64,000 bases of DNA from an uncultured Lachnospiraceae bacterium (GTDB lineage Bacteria > Bacillota > Clostridia > Lachnospirales > Lachnospiraceae): the NCBI GenBank assembly GCA_910578555.1, contig CAJTPS010000002.1, positions 125,880 through 189,879 of the forward strand. Reading direction: 5' to 3'. Below are positions 26,207 to 35,145 of this stretch, piece by piece. Both the position numbers and the translations under genes were made by a program. The notes under the pieces are model-generated. The model was given only the letters and a program-made list of their open reading frames with translations. It searched no databases and was not told where the DNA came from. Positions within the stretch are counted from its first letter, which is position 1; the number at the start of each line of letters is the position of its first letter.

Positions 26207-27904
26207 ATGGAGTATATAGTACTTGCAGGTGCGATTGTGCTGCTTATTGCATTCATTATGGGAAGCGAATATATAAGCAGCAGAAAATATCAGAAGAATT
26301 ATCTGGAGAAAATCTACCAGAGTTACGGAACCGCTCCCGAGAGAGATTATAAAGAGGGAGAGATGGAACATATTAAAATGTATTATCTCAAACATCTTTC
26401 TGCGCAGGGAATTGACGATATTACATGGAATGATCTGAATATGGATCATATCTATCGTAAAATTAACGCATCCTGTAGTGCGGCGGGAGATGAATATCTT
26501 TATTACAGACTGCGTACGCCGGTCTACGACGAGGCGCAGATGCGGCATGAAGAGGCACAGATCGGTTTCTTCATGGAACATGAACAGGAACGGCACAGGG
26601 TGCAGCGAATCCTTCTCGGCTTAGGCAGGATGGGAAAATATTCGCTCTACGAATATCTGGACAATCTGGATACGCTGGGGGAGCGCAGGAACATCAGATA
26701 TGTATGGGGGAATCTGCTGCTCGTTGTCAGTGTGGCAGCCATGTTCATATCGCTTCCGGTCGGTATTGTGGCGCTTATGGCAGTGCTTTGCCATAATTTT
26801 GTCGGATATTTCAGGGAATACAAGCAGATCGAACCTTATATTACAAGTTTCCGGTATATCAGCAGACTTCTGGACAGTGCGGATCAGCTGGGGCGGGCGA
26901 AGATTGCCGGCATGGAGCACGAGCAGGAACGCTTGCGGGAATGTCACAGGCAGATGAAAGGGTTTATCCGGAATGCTTATCTGATCGTTTTTACAGATAA
27001 GGGGAATGGGAATCCGCTGGGTGTTGTGCTGGATTATCTGCGCATGATTTTCTATCTGGACTTGATACAGTTTAACAACGCGCTTCGCGCTGTGCGGGGA
27101 CATCTGGATGAAATTGATGAGATGATAACGATTATGGGGCAGATGGAGACAGCGGTCGTGATCGGTTCCTACAGAAACAGTCTGCAGGGCGGTTACTGTA
27201 TACCGGTCATACATTATGAGCAGGATGCCGACAGGCGGATGACACTGGAGCAGATTTATCATCCACTGCTTTCTGATCCGGTGAAAAATTCGATCTCGGT
27301 GCAGAGAGGGGTGCTTTTGACCGGATCGAATGCATCCGGTAAATCCACTTTCCTGCGGGCGGTGGCGGTGAATGCGGTTCTGGCGCAGACGATCCACACC
27401 TGCCTTGCCGGGCGCTATGAGGCACCGGTGCTTCGCATCTATTCTTCCATGGCACTTAGGGATGATCTGCTCAGCGGACAGAGCTATTATATGGTAGAAA
27501 TCAAGTCCATTAAGCGCATTCTGGATCAGGTGAAACTGGCGGAACAGGAACATCGCCATGTGCTGTGTTTTGTGGACGAAGTGCTGCGTGGAACCAATAC
27601 GGTGGAGAGGATTGCCGCTTCCACGCAGATTATGAGGATGCTGGCGGCGGACTATGCGTTCTGTTTTGCGGCAACACATGACGTGGAACTGACGAAACTG
27701 CTTGCGCAGACATATGATAACTACCATTTTGAGGAACGCATCGAGGAAGATGATATCTTCTTTCCGTATAAACTGCTGCAGGGACCGGCAACCACCAGAA
27801 ACGCCATTGCACTGCTTAAGATGCTGAACTATGATGAGCGGATCATAGCGGAAGCAGAAGCTATGGCGGAGAGATTTCTTGAGGACGGCAGCTGGATCAT
27901 ATGA
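26207..27904 (+). CDS. MutS-family ATPase with membrane segments
   Basis: The 565-aa protein has an N-terminal hydrophobic helix (residues 1-25), two more hydrophobic segments at about 165-205, a helical middle and a C-terminal MutS domain V: GVLLTGSNASGKSTFLRAVAVNAVLAQT (Walker A), LLSGQSYYMVEIK and LCFVDEVLRGTNTVER (Walker B) with FAATHDVEL. The mismatch-binding domain is absent, so a role in mismatch repair is unlikely. Membrane-attached MutS-like ATPases of this kind are widespread in Firmicutes but not characterised to my knowledge. Confidence 0.85.
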   Translation: MEYIVLAGAIVLLIAFIMGSEYISSRKYQKNYLEKIYQSYGTAPERDYKEGEMEHIKMYYLKHLSAQGIDDITWNDLNMDHIYRKINASCSAAGDEYLYYRLRTPVYDEAQMRHEEAQIGFFMEHEQERHRVQRILLGLGRMGKYSLYEYLDNLDTLGERRNIRYVWGNLLLVVSVAAMFISLPVGIVALMAVLCHNFVGYFREYKQIEPYITSFRYISRLLDSADQLGRAKIAGMEHEQERLRECHRQMKGFIRNAYLIVFTDKGNGNPLGVVLDYLRMIFYLDLIQFNNALRAVRGHLDEIDEMITIMGQMETAVVIGSYRNSLQGGYCIPVIHYEQDADRRMTLEQIYHPLLSDPVKNSISVQRGVLLTGSNASGKSTFLRAVAVNAVLAQTIHTCLAGRYEAPVLRIYSSMALRDDLLSGQSYYMVEIKSIKRILDQVKLAEQEHRHVLCFVDEVLRGTNTVERIAASTQIMRMLAADYAFCFAATHDVELTKLLAQTYDNYHFEERIEEDDIFFPYKLLQGPATTRNAIALLKMLNYDERIIAEAEAMAERFLEDGSWII

Positions 27905-27948
27905 CGGTGAAGCCGGGTTGACAGGCTGTGGAAAGGAATGGTTTTAAT

Positions 27949-28419
27949 ATGAAAGTAACGATTTACACGGACGGCGCTGCGCGGGGAAATCCGGAAGGCC
28001 CCGGCGGCTACGGCACGGTTCTGCAATATATTGACGGCAAAGGAACACTGCACGAGCGGGAGTATTCCGCCGGTTATAAGAAAACGACGAATAACCGCAT
28101 GGAACTGATGGCGGTGATCGCAGGACTGGAGGCTCTGACGAAACCCTGTGAGGTGCTTCTGGTTTCGGATTCCAAATATGTGACGGATGCGTTTAACCAG
28201 CATTGGGTTGACGGCTGGCTTAAGAAGAACTGGAAGACGGCAGGAAACAAGCCGGTCAAGAATGTAGATTTGTGGCAGCGTCTTCTGCGGGCGAAAGAAC
28301 CGCATCGGGTGACGTTCCGGTGGGTAAAGGGACATGACGGACACCCGGAGAATGAGCGATGCGATAAACTGGCTACGACAGCAGCGGATGGCACAGACTT
28401 ACTTGACGACAACTTCTGA
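27949..28419 (+). CDS. rnhA: Ribonuclease HI
   Basis: The ATG at 27949 (MKVTIYTDGAARGNPEGPGGYG) with GGAAAGGA upstream is chosen over a GTG at 27928. Catalytic acidic residues are visible in YTDGA, NNRMELMAVI, LVSDSKYV and HDGHPENERCDKLA (D-E-D-D). It cleaves RNA in RNA-DNA hybrids. The 156-aa length is typical for bacterial RNase HI. Confidence 0.95.
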   Translation: MKVTIYTDGAARGNPEGPGGYGTVLQYIDGKGTLHEREYSAGYKKTTNNRMELMAVIAGLEALTKPCEVLLVSDSKYVTDAFNQHWVDGWLKKNWKTAGNKPVKNVDLWQRLLRAKEPHRVTFRWVKGHDGHPENERCDKLATTAADGTDLLDDNF

Positions 28420-28466
28420 TTGGTGGTATCATAGGTTTAGCTGATTATGCGAAAGGATGAGGACAG

Positions 28467-28646
28467 ATGACAAATTTGATTTTATTTGTAAATGCATTTT
28501 TATCTTACCTGCTGATTTTTGTATTGATTATCGCGCTTGTGATCGTTGCGTGTATCATCGGCGTGAAGTGGAGAAAAAGCAAAGATGCCAAGAATGCGGC
28601 AGCTGCGGAGCAGACCGAAGCAGCCGGCGGTAATACGGCGGTATAG
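28467..28646 (+). CDS. Small membrane protein (59 aa)
   Basis: The frame encodes an N-terminal transmembrane helix (LILFVNAFLSYLLIFVLIIA and on to ACIIGV), then a basic stretch KWRKSK and an Ala/Glu-rich tail. An AAGGATGAGG RBS precedes the ATG. I do not recognise a family. It lies between rnhA and the HAD gene. Confidence 0.7.
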   Translation: MTNLILFVNAFLSYLLIFVLIIALVIVACIIGVKWRKSKDAKNAAAAEQTEAAGGNTAV

Positions 28647-28726
28647 GGATGTAACAGGCGGAGTGAGGAAGGGTGTTCATGACAGAACACCTTTTTACTG
28701 TTTCTATGCTGATATAAGGAGTCAGG

Positions 28727-29431
28727 ATGAAAAAATATACGACAATATTTTGGGATCTGGATCAGACGCTCCTGAATTTTGATCTCTCGATGGACTATGC
28801 CATACGGGCTGTATTCGGACGGTACGAGCTGGAGATCAATGATGAGATCGTAGCGCGGTATGATGTCATTAACAGAAGCTACTGGAACCAGCTGGAACTG
28901 GGAGAGATTACGAAGGAAGAGTTAAGGTCCGGCAGATTTCGTACACTGTTCGAAGTGCTAGGGATTAAACATATCCTGCCGGAAGAGATGGCGGCGGTTT
29001 ACGAGAAAGAACTGGGAAGCGTTTTCTTTTATATGGACGGTGCGAAGGAGCTGGTTACAAGTCTTCGTGCAGAGGGGTACAGACAGTATGTGGTCACCAA
29101 CGGCATCAATGCGACGCAGGAGAACAAGATGAAGCTGTCCGGATTGGATCAGATCATGGACGGCGTTTTTGTGTCTGAATTGATGGGATATCCCAAGCCG
29201 AGGAAGGAATACTTTGACGCTTGCTTTGCGCTCTTGCCGGACGTGCGGCGGGAGGAATGCATTTTGGTAGGAGATTCCCTGACCAGCGATATGCGAGGAG
29301 CAGGTAATGCCGGAATTGCCTCCTGTTGGTTTAATCCTGAAAACAGGGATAAGGACGTGGACGTACATACAGACTATGAGATACAACGGCTGGATGAACT
29401 GTCGGCGATACTCGGACAGGAGCGTGCGTGA
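28727..29431 (+). CDS. HAD-family hydrolase, YjjG-type nucleotidase
   Basis: The 234-aa product has motif I FWDLDQTLLNFD (nucleophile D10, D12), motif II VVTNGINATQ, the motif III lysine in GYPKPRKEYFDAC and motif IV ILVGDSLTSDMRG. The sequence resembles YjjG noncanonical pyrimidine nucleotidases, which remove phosphate from damaged or unusual nucleoside monophosphates. The ORF ends TGATG with the next gene, so the two are coupled. Confidence 0.85.
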   Translation: MKKYTTIFWDLDQTLLNFDLSMDYAIRAVFGRYELEINDEIVARYDVINRSYWNQLELGEITKEELRSGRFRTLFEVLGIKHILPEEMAAVYEKELGSVFFYMDGAKELVTSLRAEGYRQYVVTNGINATQENKMKLSGLDQIMDGVFVSELMGYPKPRKEYFDACFALLPDVRREECILVGDSLTSDMRGAGNAGIASCWFNPENRDKDVDVHTDYEIQRLDELSAILGQERA

Positions 29432-30453
29432 TGCCCAAATCACCGAATCAGAAATTGAAATTATTATATCTGGTGAAGATACTGACAGAACAGACTGACG
29501 AAGAGCATTGCCTGAGCGCGCAGGCATTGATCGATGCCCTTGCAGCTTACGATATCAAGGCGGAGCGTAAGAGCATTTATGATGATATTGCACAGCTTAC
29601 CGACTTCGGATATGATATTATATTAGTCAAGGCGAAGACGGGAGGCGGATATTATCTGGCAGGAAGAGACTTTGAACTGGCGGAGTTAAAGCTTTTGGTA
29701 GAGACCGTGCAGGCATCAAGATTCCTGACACAGAAGAAGTCAAGGGAATTGATCTCCAAGATTGAAAAGCTTGCGTCCAGGGCAGAAGCCGGACAACTGC
29801 AGAGACAGGTGTATGTGGCTAATCGTATCAAGGCCGCCAATGAAAGTATCTATTATATTGTTGATGATATCCATCGGGCGATCCAGAATAATGAACAGAT
29901 CACTTTTCAGTATCTGGAGTGGAATCTGGAGAAAGAACTTGTTCCCCGTAAGGATGGTAAGAACTATCGGGTGAGTCCGTGGGCGCTGACCTGCAAGGAC
30001 GAGAATTATTATCTGATCGCACATGACAGCGAGAGCGATACGATCAAACACTTCCGCGTAGATAAGCTGGGACAGATTAAAGTACAGACGGGCGTTTTGC
30101 GGGAAGGTGCGGAGCTGTTTGAGCGGTTTGACATCGCCGCGTATGCCAATAAGACTTTCGGTATGTTCGGCGGTCGGGAAGAGATGGTTACATTGACATT
30201 CGAGAACCGGCTGGTCGGTGTTGTCATAGACCGGTTCGGCAAGGATGTCTCTGTCCGTATACGGGACGAGGATCATTTTTCCGTCAGGGTACAGGTGGCG
30301 CTCAGCGGACAGTTCTACGGCTGGATGACCGGGCTCGGCACGGGTGCGAAGATTACCGCGCCGGCAGAAGTGGTAGCGGAATACACTAAGTTTTTGCAGG
30401 AAGCGACAGAACAATATACAGGCAATGAGACGGGAAGCGGAGGCGGGAAATAA
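29431..30453 (+). CDS. WYL-domain transcriptional regulator
   Basis: An N-terminal winged helix (LYLVKILTEQTDEEHCLSAQALIDAL...ERKSIYDDIAQLTDFGYDI) is followed by a WYL domain (NNEQITFQYLEWNLEKELVPR, YRVSPWALTCKDENYYLIAHD) and a WCX-like C-terminal segment. WYL regulators bind nucleic acid or nucleotide-type ligands. The ATG overlaps the stop of the HAD gene. The target is not evident, but its position suggests local control of the nucleotidase and the aminotransferase. Confidence 0.87.
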   Translation: MPKSPNQKLKLLYLVKILTEQTDEEHCLSAQALIDALAAYDIKAERKSIYDDIAQLTDFGYDIILVKAKTGGGYYLAGRDFELAELKLLVETVQASRFLTQKKSRELISKIEKLASRAEAGQLQRQVYVANRIKAANESIYYIVDDIHRAIQNNEQITFQYLEWNLEKELVPRKDGKNYRVSPWALTCKDENYYLIAHDSESDTIKHFRVDKLGQIKVQTGVLREGAELFERFDIAAYANKTFGMFGGREEMVTLTFENRLVGVVIDRFGKDVSVRIRDEDHFSVRVQVALSGQFYGWMTGLGTGAKITAPAEVVAEYTKFLQEATEQYTGNETGSGGGK

Positions 30454-30454
30454 C

Positions 30455-31627
30455 ATGAACATACAATTTGCAGACCGCATGAAGGATTATGAGGCGGGAA
30501 TATTTCAGGTATTAAATGATAAGAAGGCGGAGGCGGAGAAGCAGGGGAAGAAGATATACAATCTTTCGGTAGGCACGCCGGACTTTCCGCCGGCAGAGCA
30601 TGTGGTTCAGGCGGTGGTCGAAGCGGCGAAAAAGCCGGAAAACTATAAATATGCCCTGATTGACATACCGGAACTGATTACGGCAGTACAGAAGCGGTAT
30701 GCAAAGCGCTACGGTGTGGCGCTGGAGGCGGATGAAATCATGTCTGTGTACGGTTCTCAGGAAGGAATCGCACATATCTGCCTGTCTTTGTGCAATGCCG
30801 GCGACGTAGTGCTGGTTCCCAATCCGGGTTATCCGATCTTCGGTATCGGTCCCTCTCTTGCGGGTGCGGAAGTGGTGACTTACGATCTGACGGAGGAGAA
30901 TCATTACCTGCCTGATCTGGATCATATGGATGAGGATCTTCTGACGCGGGCGAAATGTATGATTGTATCCTACCCTTTAAATCCGGTATGCAAGACTGCG
31001 CCGGATGAGTTCTATGAGAAACTGATTCCATGGGCGATCCGGCACAACATCGTCATTATTCACGATAATGCTTATTCTGACATCATTTATGACGGCAGAG
31101 TCGGGAAGTCGATCCTGCGGGTTCCGGATGCGAAGCTTATTGCCGTAGAGTTTTATTCCCTGTCAAAGTCATATAACTATACGGGTGCGCGCATGAGTTT
31201 CCTGACGGGAAATAAAGAGATCGTAGCGAATTTTAAAAGACTCCGTTCCCAGATTGATTACGGGGCCTATCTTCCGGTACAGTATGGCGCAGTGGCGGCG
31301 CTCACAGGATCGGACGCCATGGTGATGGAGCAGTGTGCGGAGTATCAGCGGCGTCGTGACGCGCTCTGCGGAGGGCTGCGAAACATAGGCTGGCACATGG
31401 AAGACAGCGAGGGCACGATGTTTGCGTGGGCAAAGACTCCGGAGGGGTATACCGATGATGTTTCGTTTGTGATGGAATTAGTCGAGAGGACGGGCGTGCT
31501 GTGTACACCGGGAAGCAGCTTCGGTTCGCTGGGGAGAGGACACGTAAGATTTGCGCTGACCATGCCTGTCGAAACGATCTGCGAGGCGGTCGAGGCAATC
31601 GCACGGTCCGGAATGATCAGAAAGTAA
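30455..31627 (+). CDS. Class I/II PLP-dependent aminotransferase
   Basis: The start at 30455 (MNIQFADRMKDYEAGIF) has GGAGGCGGG upstream and lies just past the WYL stop. The 390-aa enzyme has SVGTPDFPP, NPGYPIFGIGP, IHDNAYSDIIYDG and the cofactor lysine in FYSLSKSYNYTGARM. It resembles LL-diaminopimelate or aspartate-type aminotransferases. A terminator follows. Confidence 0.88.
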   Translation: MNIQFADRMKDYEAGIFQVLNDKKAEAEKQGKKIYNLSVGTPDFPPAEHVVQAVVEAAKKPENYKYALIDIPELITAVQKRYAKRYGVALEADEIMSVYGSQEGIAHICLSLCNAGDVVLVPNPGYPIFGIGPSLAGAEVVTYDLTEENHYLPDLDHMDEDLLTRAKCMIVSYPLNPVCKTAPDEFYEKLIPWAIRHNIVIIHDNAYSDIIYDGRVGKSILRVPDAKLIAVEFYSLSKSYNYTGARMSFLTGNKEIVANFKRLRSQIDYGAYLPVQYGAVAALTGSDAMVMEQCAEYQRRRDALCGGLRNIGWHMEDSEGTMFAWAKTPEGYTDDVSFVMELVERTGVLCTPGSSFGSLGRGHVRFALTMPVETICEAVEAIARSGMIRK

Positions 31628-31666
31628 TCCTGTTTTGGAATCATAATATTTGACGGAATTATCTTT

Positions 31667-31698
31667 GGGATATGTCACAAAAAGGCATATCCCTTTTT
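31667..31698 (+). terminator. Rho-independent terminator
   Basis: GGGATATG and CATATCCC make a perfect 8-bp stem around an 11-nt loop, followed by TTTTT. It ends the HAD-WYL-aminotransferase unit. Confidence 0.9.
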
Positions 31699-31722
31699 GG
31701 TGGTTTTTAATCATAAGAGTCA

Positions 31723-31751
31723 TTGACATAGGATGTTTATTACCTTATACT
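31723..31751 (+). promoter_or_regulatory. Sigma-A promoter of nrdDG
   Basis: TTGACA (31723-31728) and TATACT (31746-31751) have exactly 17 bp between them. The leader to nrdD is about 115 nt. Confidence 0.85.
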
Positions 31752-31761
31752 TAACATAAAC

Positions 31762-31806
31762 CACAAAATATAGTAGTTTTATGTAAACCATCACTATATT
31801 TTGTAG
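31762..31806 (+). promoter_or_regulatory. Two NrdR-type boxes in inverted orientation
   Basis: CACAAAATATAGTAG (31762-31776) and CACTATATTTTGTAG (31792-31806) are reverse-complement relatives resembling the ACWATATWTWGT NrdR box. Their centres are 30 bp apart, about three helical turns, just downstream of the -10. This fits NrdR repression of ribonucleotide reductase. No nrdR gene is in the window. Confidence 0.75.
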
Positions 31807-31871
31807 ACTTGTTCCTGCAGGATATCATTTCGATACAGGTCTGCAGGACGCAATACCACGGAGGGAAATAG

Positions 31872-34061
31872 ATGAGCAGCAAGTTTGGGTCAGATCAGAT
31901 AACTGACGAGAATTTCGGTCTGGAATTCAAACCGGACAGAGTCGTAAAGGTAATCAAAAAGGACGGCAGTCTGGAAAATTTTAATGTTCAGAAGGTTATT
32001 GACGCGGTAGGCAAAAGCGCATATCGTGCACTGACGAAGTTTACGGATGAAGAGAAGAGACATATATGTCAGACCGTGATTGATAAGGTGAATGAACTGG
32101 GTGAGGAGCAGATTCCGATTCAGATCATGCATAATATTGTGGAGAGCGCATTGGAGGATGTTAAACCGATCGTTGCCAAGAGTTATCGGGATTACCGCAA
32201 TTATAAGCAGGATTTTGTGCGGATGATGGATGATGTTTATAAGAAGAGTCAGTCTATCATGTACATCGGGGATAAGGAGAACGCTAATACGGACAGTGCT
32301 CTTGTATCCACGAAGAGAAGCCTGATCTTTAACCAGTTTAATAAAGAACTGTATCAGAAGTTTTTCATGACCACAGAAGAGATTCAGGCGTGTCGTGACG
32401 GCTATCTGTATGTGCATGACATGTCGGCCAGAAGAGATACGATGAACTGCTGTCTCTTTAATGTGGCGGAAGTCTTAAGCGGCGGATTCGAGATGGGCAA
32501 CATCTGGTATAATGAGCCGAAGACGCTGGACGTGGCGTTTGACGTGATCGGCGATATTGTATTGAGCGCGGCAAGCCAGCAGTACGGCGGGTTTACGGTG
32601 CCGGAAGTGGATAAGATCTTAGAGCCTTATGCGGAGAAATCCTATAAGCGTAACGTAGAGAAATATGTAAAGCTGGGTGTGGATGAAGAGACCGCGCAGG
32701 CGCAGGCGCTTGCAGATGTCAAGAAAGAGTTTGAACAGGGATTTCAGGGCTGGGAGTATAAGTTTAATACAGTGGCAAGCAGCCGCGGAGATTATCCTTT
32801 TATTACCGTGACGGCCGGAATCGGAACCGGAAGATTTGCGAAACTGGCAACGATCACAATGCTCAATGTGCGCAGGAAGGGACAGGGCAGGAAGGAATGT
32901 AAGAAGCCGGTGCTGTTCCCCAAGATTGTATTCCTGTATGACGAGAATCTGCACGGGGCGGGCAAAGAGCTGGAAGATGTGTTTGAGGCGGGTGTGGAGT
33001 GCTCTGCCAAGACAATGTATCCGGACTGGCTGAGTCTCACAGGTAAAGGATATATTGCGAGTATGTATAAGCAGTACGGCAAAGTGATCTCTCCGATGGG
33101 GTGTCGTGCGTTTCTGTCTCCCTGGTATGAGAGAGGCGGCATGCATCCGGCGGACGAGGAGGACAGCCCGGTATTTGTGGGAAGATTTAATATCGGCGTG
33201 GTATCGCTGCATCTGCCTATGATTCTGGCGAAATCCCGTCAGGAGAATAAAGATTTCTACGAGGTGCTGGATTATTATCTGAATCTGATCAGACAGCTTC
33301 ACATCAGAACGTATGCGTATCTGGGTGAAATGCGTGCTTCGACCAATCCGCTGGCATATTGCGAAGGCGGTTTCCTGGGCGGACATTTGCAGCTGCATGA
33401 TAAGATCAAGCCTATCCTTAAGACGGCGACCGCAAGCTTCGGCATTACTGCGTTCAATGAACTGCAGGAATTATATAACGGTAAATCTCTTGTAGAAGAC
33501 GGCGCTTTTGCGCTGGAGGTACTGGAGCATATTAATAATAAGATCACGGAATACAAGGAAGAGGACAGAAACCTCTATGCGATCTACGGTACGCCGGCAG
33601 AGAATCTGTGCGGTCTGCAGGTAAAACAGTTCCGTGCAAAATATGGTATTATCGAGGGTGTGTCCGATAAGGAGTATGTTTCTAACAGCTTTCACTGTCA
33701 TGTGACGGAGGATATAACACCGATTCAAAAGCAGGATCTGGAATATCGTTTCTGGGAACTGGCTAACGGCGGTAAGATACAGTATGTGAAGTATCCTATC
33801 GATTATAATATGGAAGCGATCAAGACACTGATTCGCCGGGCGATGGAGATGGGTTTTTATGAAGGCGTCAACTTGTCCCTGGCTTACTGTGATGACTGCG
33901 GACATCAGGAACTGGAGATGGATGTATGTCCGGTGTGCGGCAGCCGTAATCTGACGAAGATCGACCGTATGAACGGGTATCTTGCTTATTCCCGCGTGCA
34001 CGGGGACACGAGACTCAGTGACGCGAAGATGGCAGAGATCGCAGAAAGGAAAAGTATGTAA
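31872..34061 (+). CDS. nrdD: Anaerobic ribonucleoside-triphosphate reductase
   Basis: The 729-aa protein has an N-terminal ATP-cone (about residues 22-115), a glycyl-radical core (MNCCLFNVAEVLSGG, LGEMRASTNPLAYCEGG), a C-terminal Cys4 zinc site (YCDDCGHQELEMDVCPVCGS) and the radical-bearing glycine in RMNGYLAYSRVHGDTRL. It reduces ribonucleotides to deoxyribonucleotides under anoxia. The stop codon overlaps the start of nrdG. Confidence 0.97.
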   Translation: MSSKFGSDQITDENFGLEFKPDRVVKVIKKDGSLENFNVQKVIDAVGKSAYRALTKFTDEEKRHICQTVIDKVNELGEEQIPIQIMHNIVESALEDVKPIVAKSYRDYRNYKQDFVRMMDDVYKKSQSIMYIGDKENANTDSALVSTKRSLIFNQFNKELYQKFFMTTEEIQACRDGYLYVHDMSARRDTMNCCLFNVAEVLSGGFEMGNIWYNEPKTLDVAFDVIGDIVLSAASQQYGGFTVPEVDKILEPYAEKSYKRNVEKYVKLGVDEETAQAQALADVKKEFEQGFQGWEYKFNTVASSRGDYPFITVTAGIGTGRFAKLATITMLNVRRKGQGRKECKKPVLFPKIVFLYDENLHGAGKELEDVFEAGVECSAKTMYPDWLSLTGKGYIASMYKQYGKVISPMGCRAFLSPWYERGGMHPADEEDSPVFVGRFNIGVVSLHLPMILAKSRQENKDFYEVLDYYLNLIRQLHIRTYAYLGEMRASTNPLAYCEGGFLGGHLQLHDKIKPILKTATASFGITAFNELQELYNGKSLVEDGAFALEVLEHINNKITEYKEEDRNLYAIYGTPAENLCGLQVKQFRAKYGIIEGVSDKEYVSNSFHCHVTEDITPIQKQDLEYRFWELANGGKIQYVKYPIDYNMEAIKTLIRRAMEMGFYEGVNLSLAYCDDCGHQELEMDVCPVCGSRNLTKIDRMNGYLAYSRVHGDTRLSDAKMAEIAERKSM

Positions 34062-34564
34062 TGAGATACCACAATATAACGAAAGATGATATGCTCAACG
34101 GTGACGGTCTGCGCGTGGTGCTTTGGGTTGCGGGATGTACGCACTGCTGTAAGGAATGCCACAATCCTGTCACCTGGGACCCTGACGGTGGTATCTTATT
34201 TGACGAAAGCGCTAAAAGGGAGCTTTTTGACCAGCTGGATAAACCATATATCAGTGGAATCACTTTTTCGGGCGGCGATCCTCTGCATTCAGCCAACCGG
34301 CTGGACATAAGAGAACTGATGGAGGAGATCAAAGAGAAGTATCCGGATAAAACGATCTGGCTCTATACGGGAGACAGCTGGGAGGACGTTCTGCATTATC
34401 CTATGATGAGGTATGTGGATATTCTGGTAGACGGGGAATTTAAGATTGCGTTAAAAGATACGAAGCAGCACTGGAGAGGAAGCAGTAACCAGCGTGTGAT
34501 CGACGTGCAGGAGAGTCTGCGTCAGACAGATCCCTCGAATCCTGTACTGTATTGTACTGACTAA
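34061..34564 (+). CDS. nrdG: Anaerobic ribonucleotide reductase activating protein
   Basis: The 167-aa radical-SAM protein has the CxxxCxxC cluster motif in GCTHCCKECHNP, GITFSGGDPL and an N-terminal GDGLRVVLWVAGC. It installs the glycyl radical on NrdD. Translational coupling (TAATG overlap) supports the pair. Confidence 0.96.
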   Translation: MRYHNITKDDMLNGDGLRVVLWVAGCTHCCKECHNPVTWDPDGGILFDESAKRELFDQLDKPYISGITFSGGDPLHSANRLDIRELMEEIKEKYPDKTIWLYTGDSWEDVLHYPMMRYVDILVDGEFKIALKDTKQHWRGSSNQRVIDVQESLRQTDPSNPVLYCTD

Positions 34565-34585
34565 TGACGGAGAGAGGAACAGAGA

Positions 34586-35020
34586 TTGGAAACGATCAAA
34601 ATCAAATATTTTACAGATAAAATAGAGAAACTGACCTATATAGACGGCAAATCGGACTGGATTGATCTTCGTGCGGCGGAGGACGTTGATCTCAGGAAGG
34701 GAGAATTTAAGCTGATCCCTCTGGGGGTTGCCATGGAGCTGCCGGCGGGATATGAGGCGCATGTGGTACCGAGAAGTTCAACATTTAAGAATTTCGGCAT
34801 TATTCAGACGAATCACCAGGGTGTGATAGACAGTTCTTATTGCGGTGATAACGACCAGTGGTTCATGCCGGTATACGCCGTGCGGGATACGCAGATTCAT
34901 GTGAATGACAGAATCTGTCAGTTTCGGATTATGGAGAATCAGCCGAAGCTTGTTTTTGATGAGGTGGCGCATCTGGATCATGACGACCGTGGCGGTCACG
35001 GCAGTACGGGAAAACAATAG
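34586..35020 (+). CDS. dUTPase-like nucleotidohydrolase
   Basis: The 144-aa product starts at TTG with GAGAGG upstream. It shows dUTPase-type motifs: IDLRAAEDV, PRSSTFKNFGI, NHQGVIDSSYCGDNDQW and the C-terminal GGHGSTGK arm. It hydrolyses dUTP to dUMP and keeps uracil out of DNA. Being third in the nrdDG operon makes sense, since dNTP synthesis and dUTP removal go together. A 15-bp hairpin terminates the operon. Confidence 0.85.
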   Translation: METIKIKYFTDKIEKLTYIDGKSDWIDLRAAEDVDLRKGEFKLIPLGVAMELPAGYEAHVVPRSSTFKNFGIIQTNHQGVIDSSYCGDNDQWFMPVYAVRDTQIHVNDRICQFRIMENQPKLVFDEVAHLDHDDRGGHGSTGKQ

Positions 35021-35076
35021 CCGGAATATGATTGTCTGTGAAATGCAACTATTTTCTTGAAAAGCACATATGCAGC

Positions 35077-35106
35077 GCATAAGATAACTCCTTCCAAGAC
35101 ATACTA
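35077..35106 (+). promoter_or_regulatory. Candidate sigma-G promoter for the spoVAF-like gene
   Basis: GCATA (35077-35081) and CATACTA (35100-35106) are 18 bp apart and match the forespore sigma-G consensus (GYATA / CATNNTA). The -10 starts at the last base of the terminator's left arm, so the transcript would begin in the hairpin loop at about 35113 and free the RBS in the right arm. Confidence 0.65.
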
Positions 35107-35141
35107 TGGAAAACGATGGTAGAGTCTTGGAAGGAGTTTTT
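35086..35141 (+). terminator. Terminator of nrdDG-dut that overlaps the spoVAF RBS
   Basis: A perfect 15-bp stem pairs 35086-35100 with 35124-35138 (AACTCCTTCCAAGAC and its complement) around a 23-nt loop, with a T tract overlapping and just past the right arm. The right arm contains AAGGAG (35131-35136), the RBS of the GTG start at 35146. Confidence 0.88.
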
Positions 35142-35145
35142 GACA

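Noticed and set aside
26621..27727. 368-aa reverse ORF opposite the MutS-like gene
   Set aside because: It is a shadow of a high-GC coding region: no RBS, His/Arg/Ile-rich composition, and the forward frame has clear Walker motifs.
32619..33398. 259-aa reverse ORF opposite nrdD
   Set aside because: Shadow frame; nrdD is unambiguous on the forward strand.
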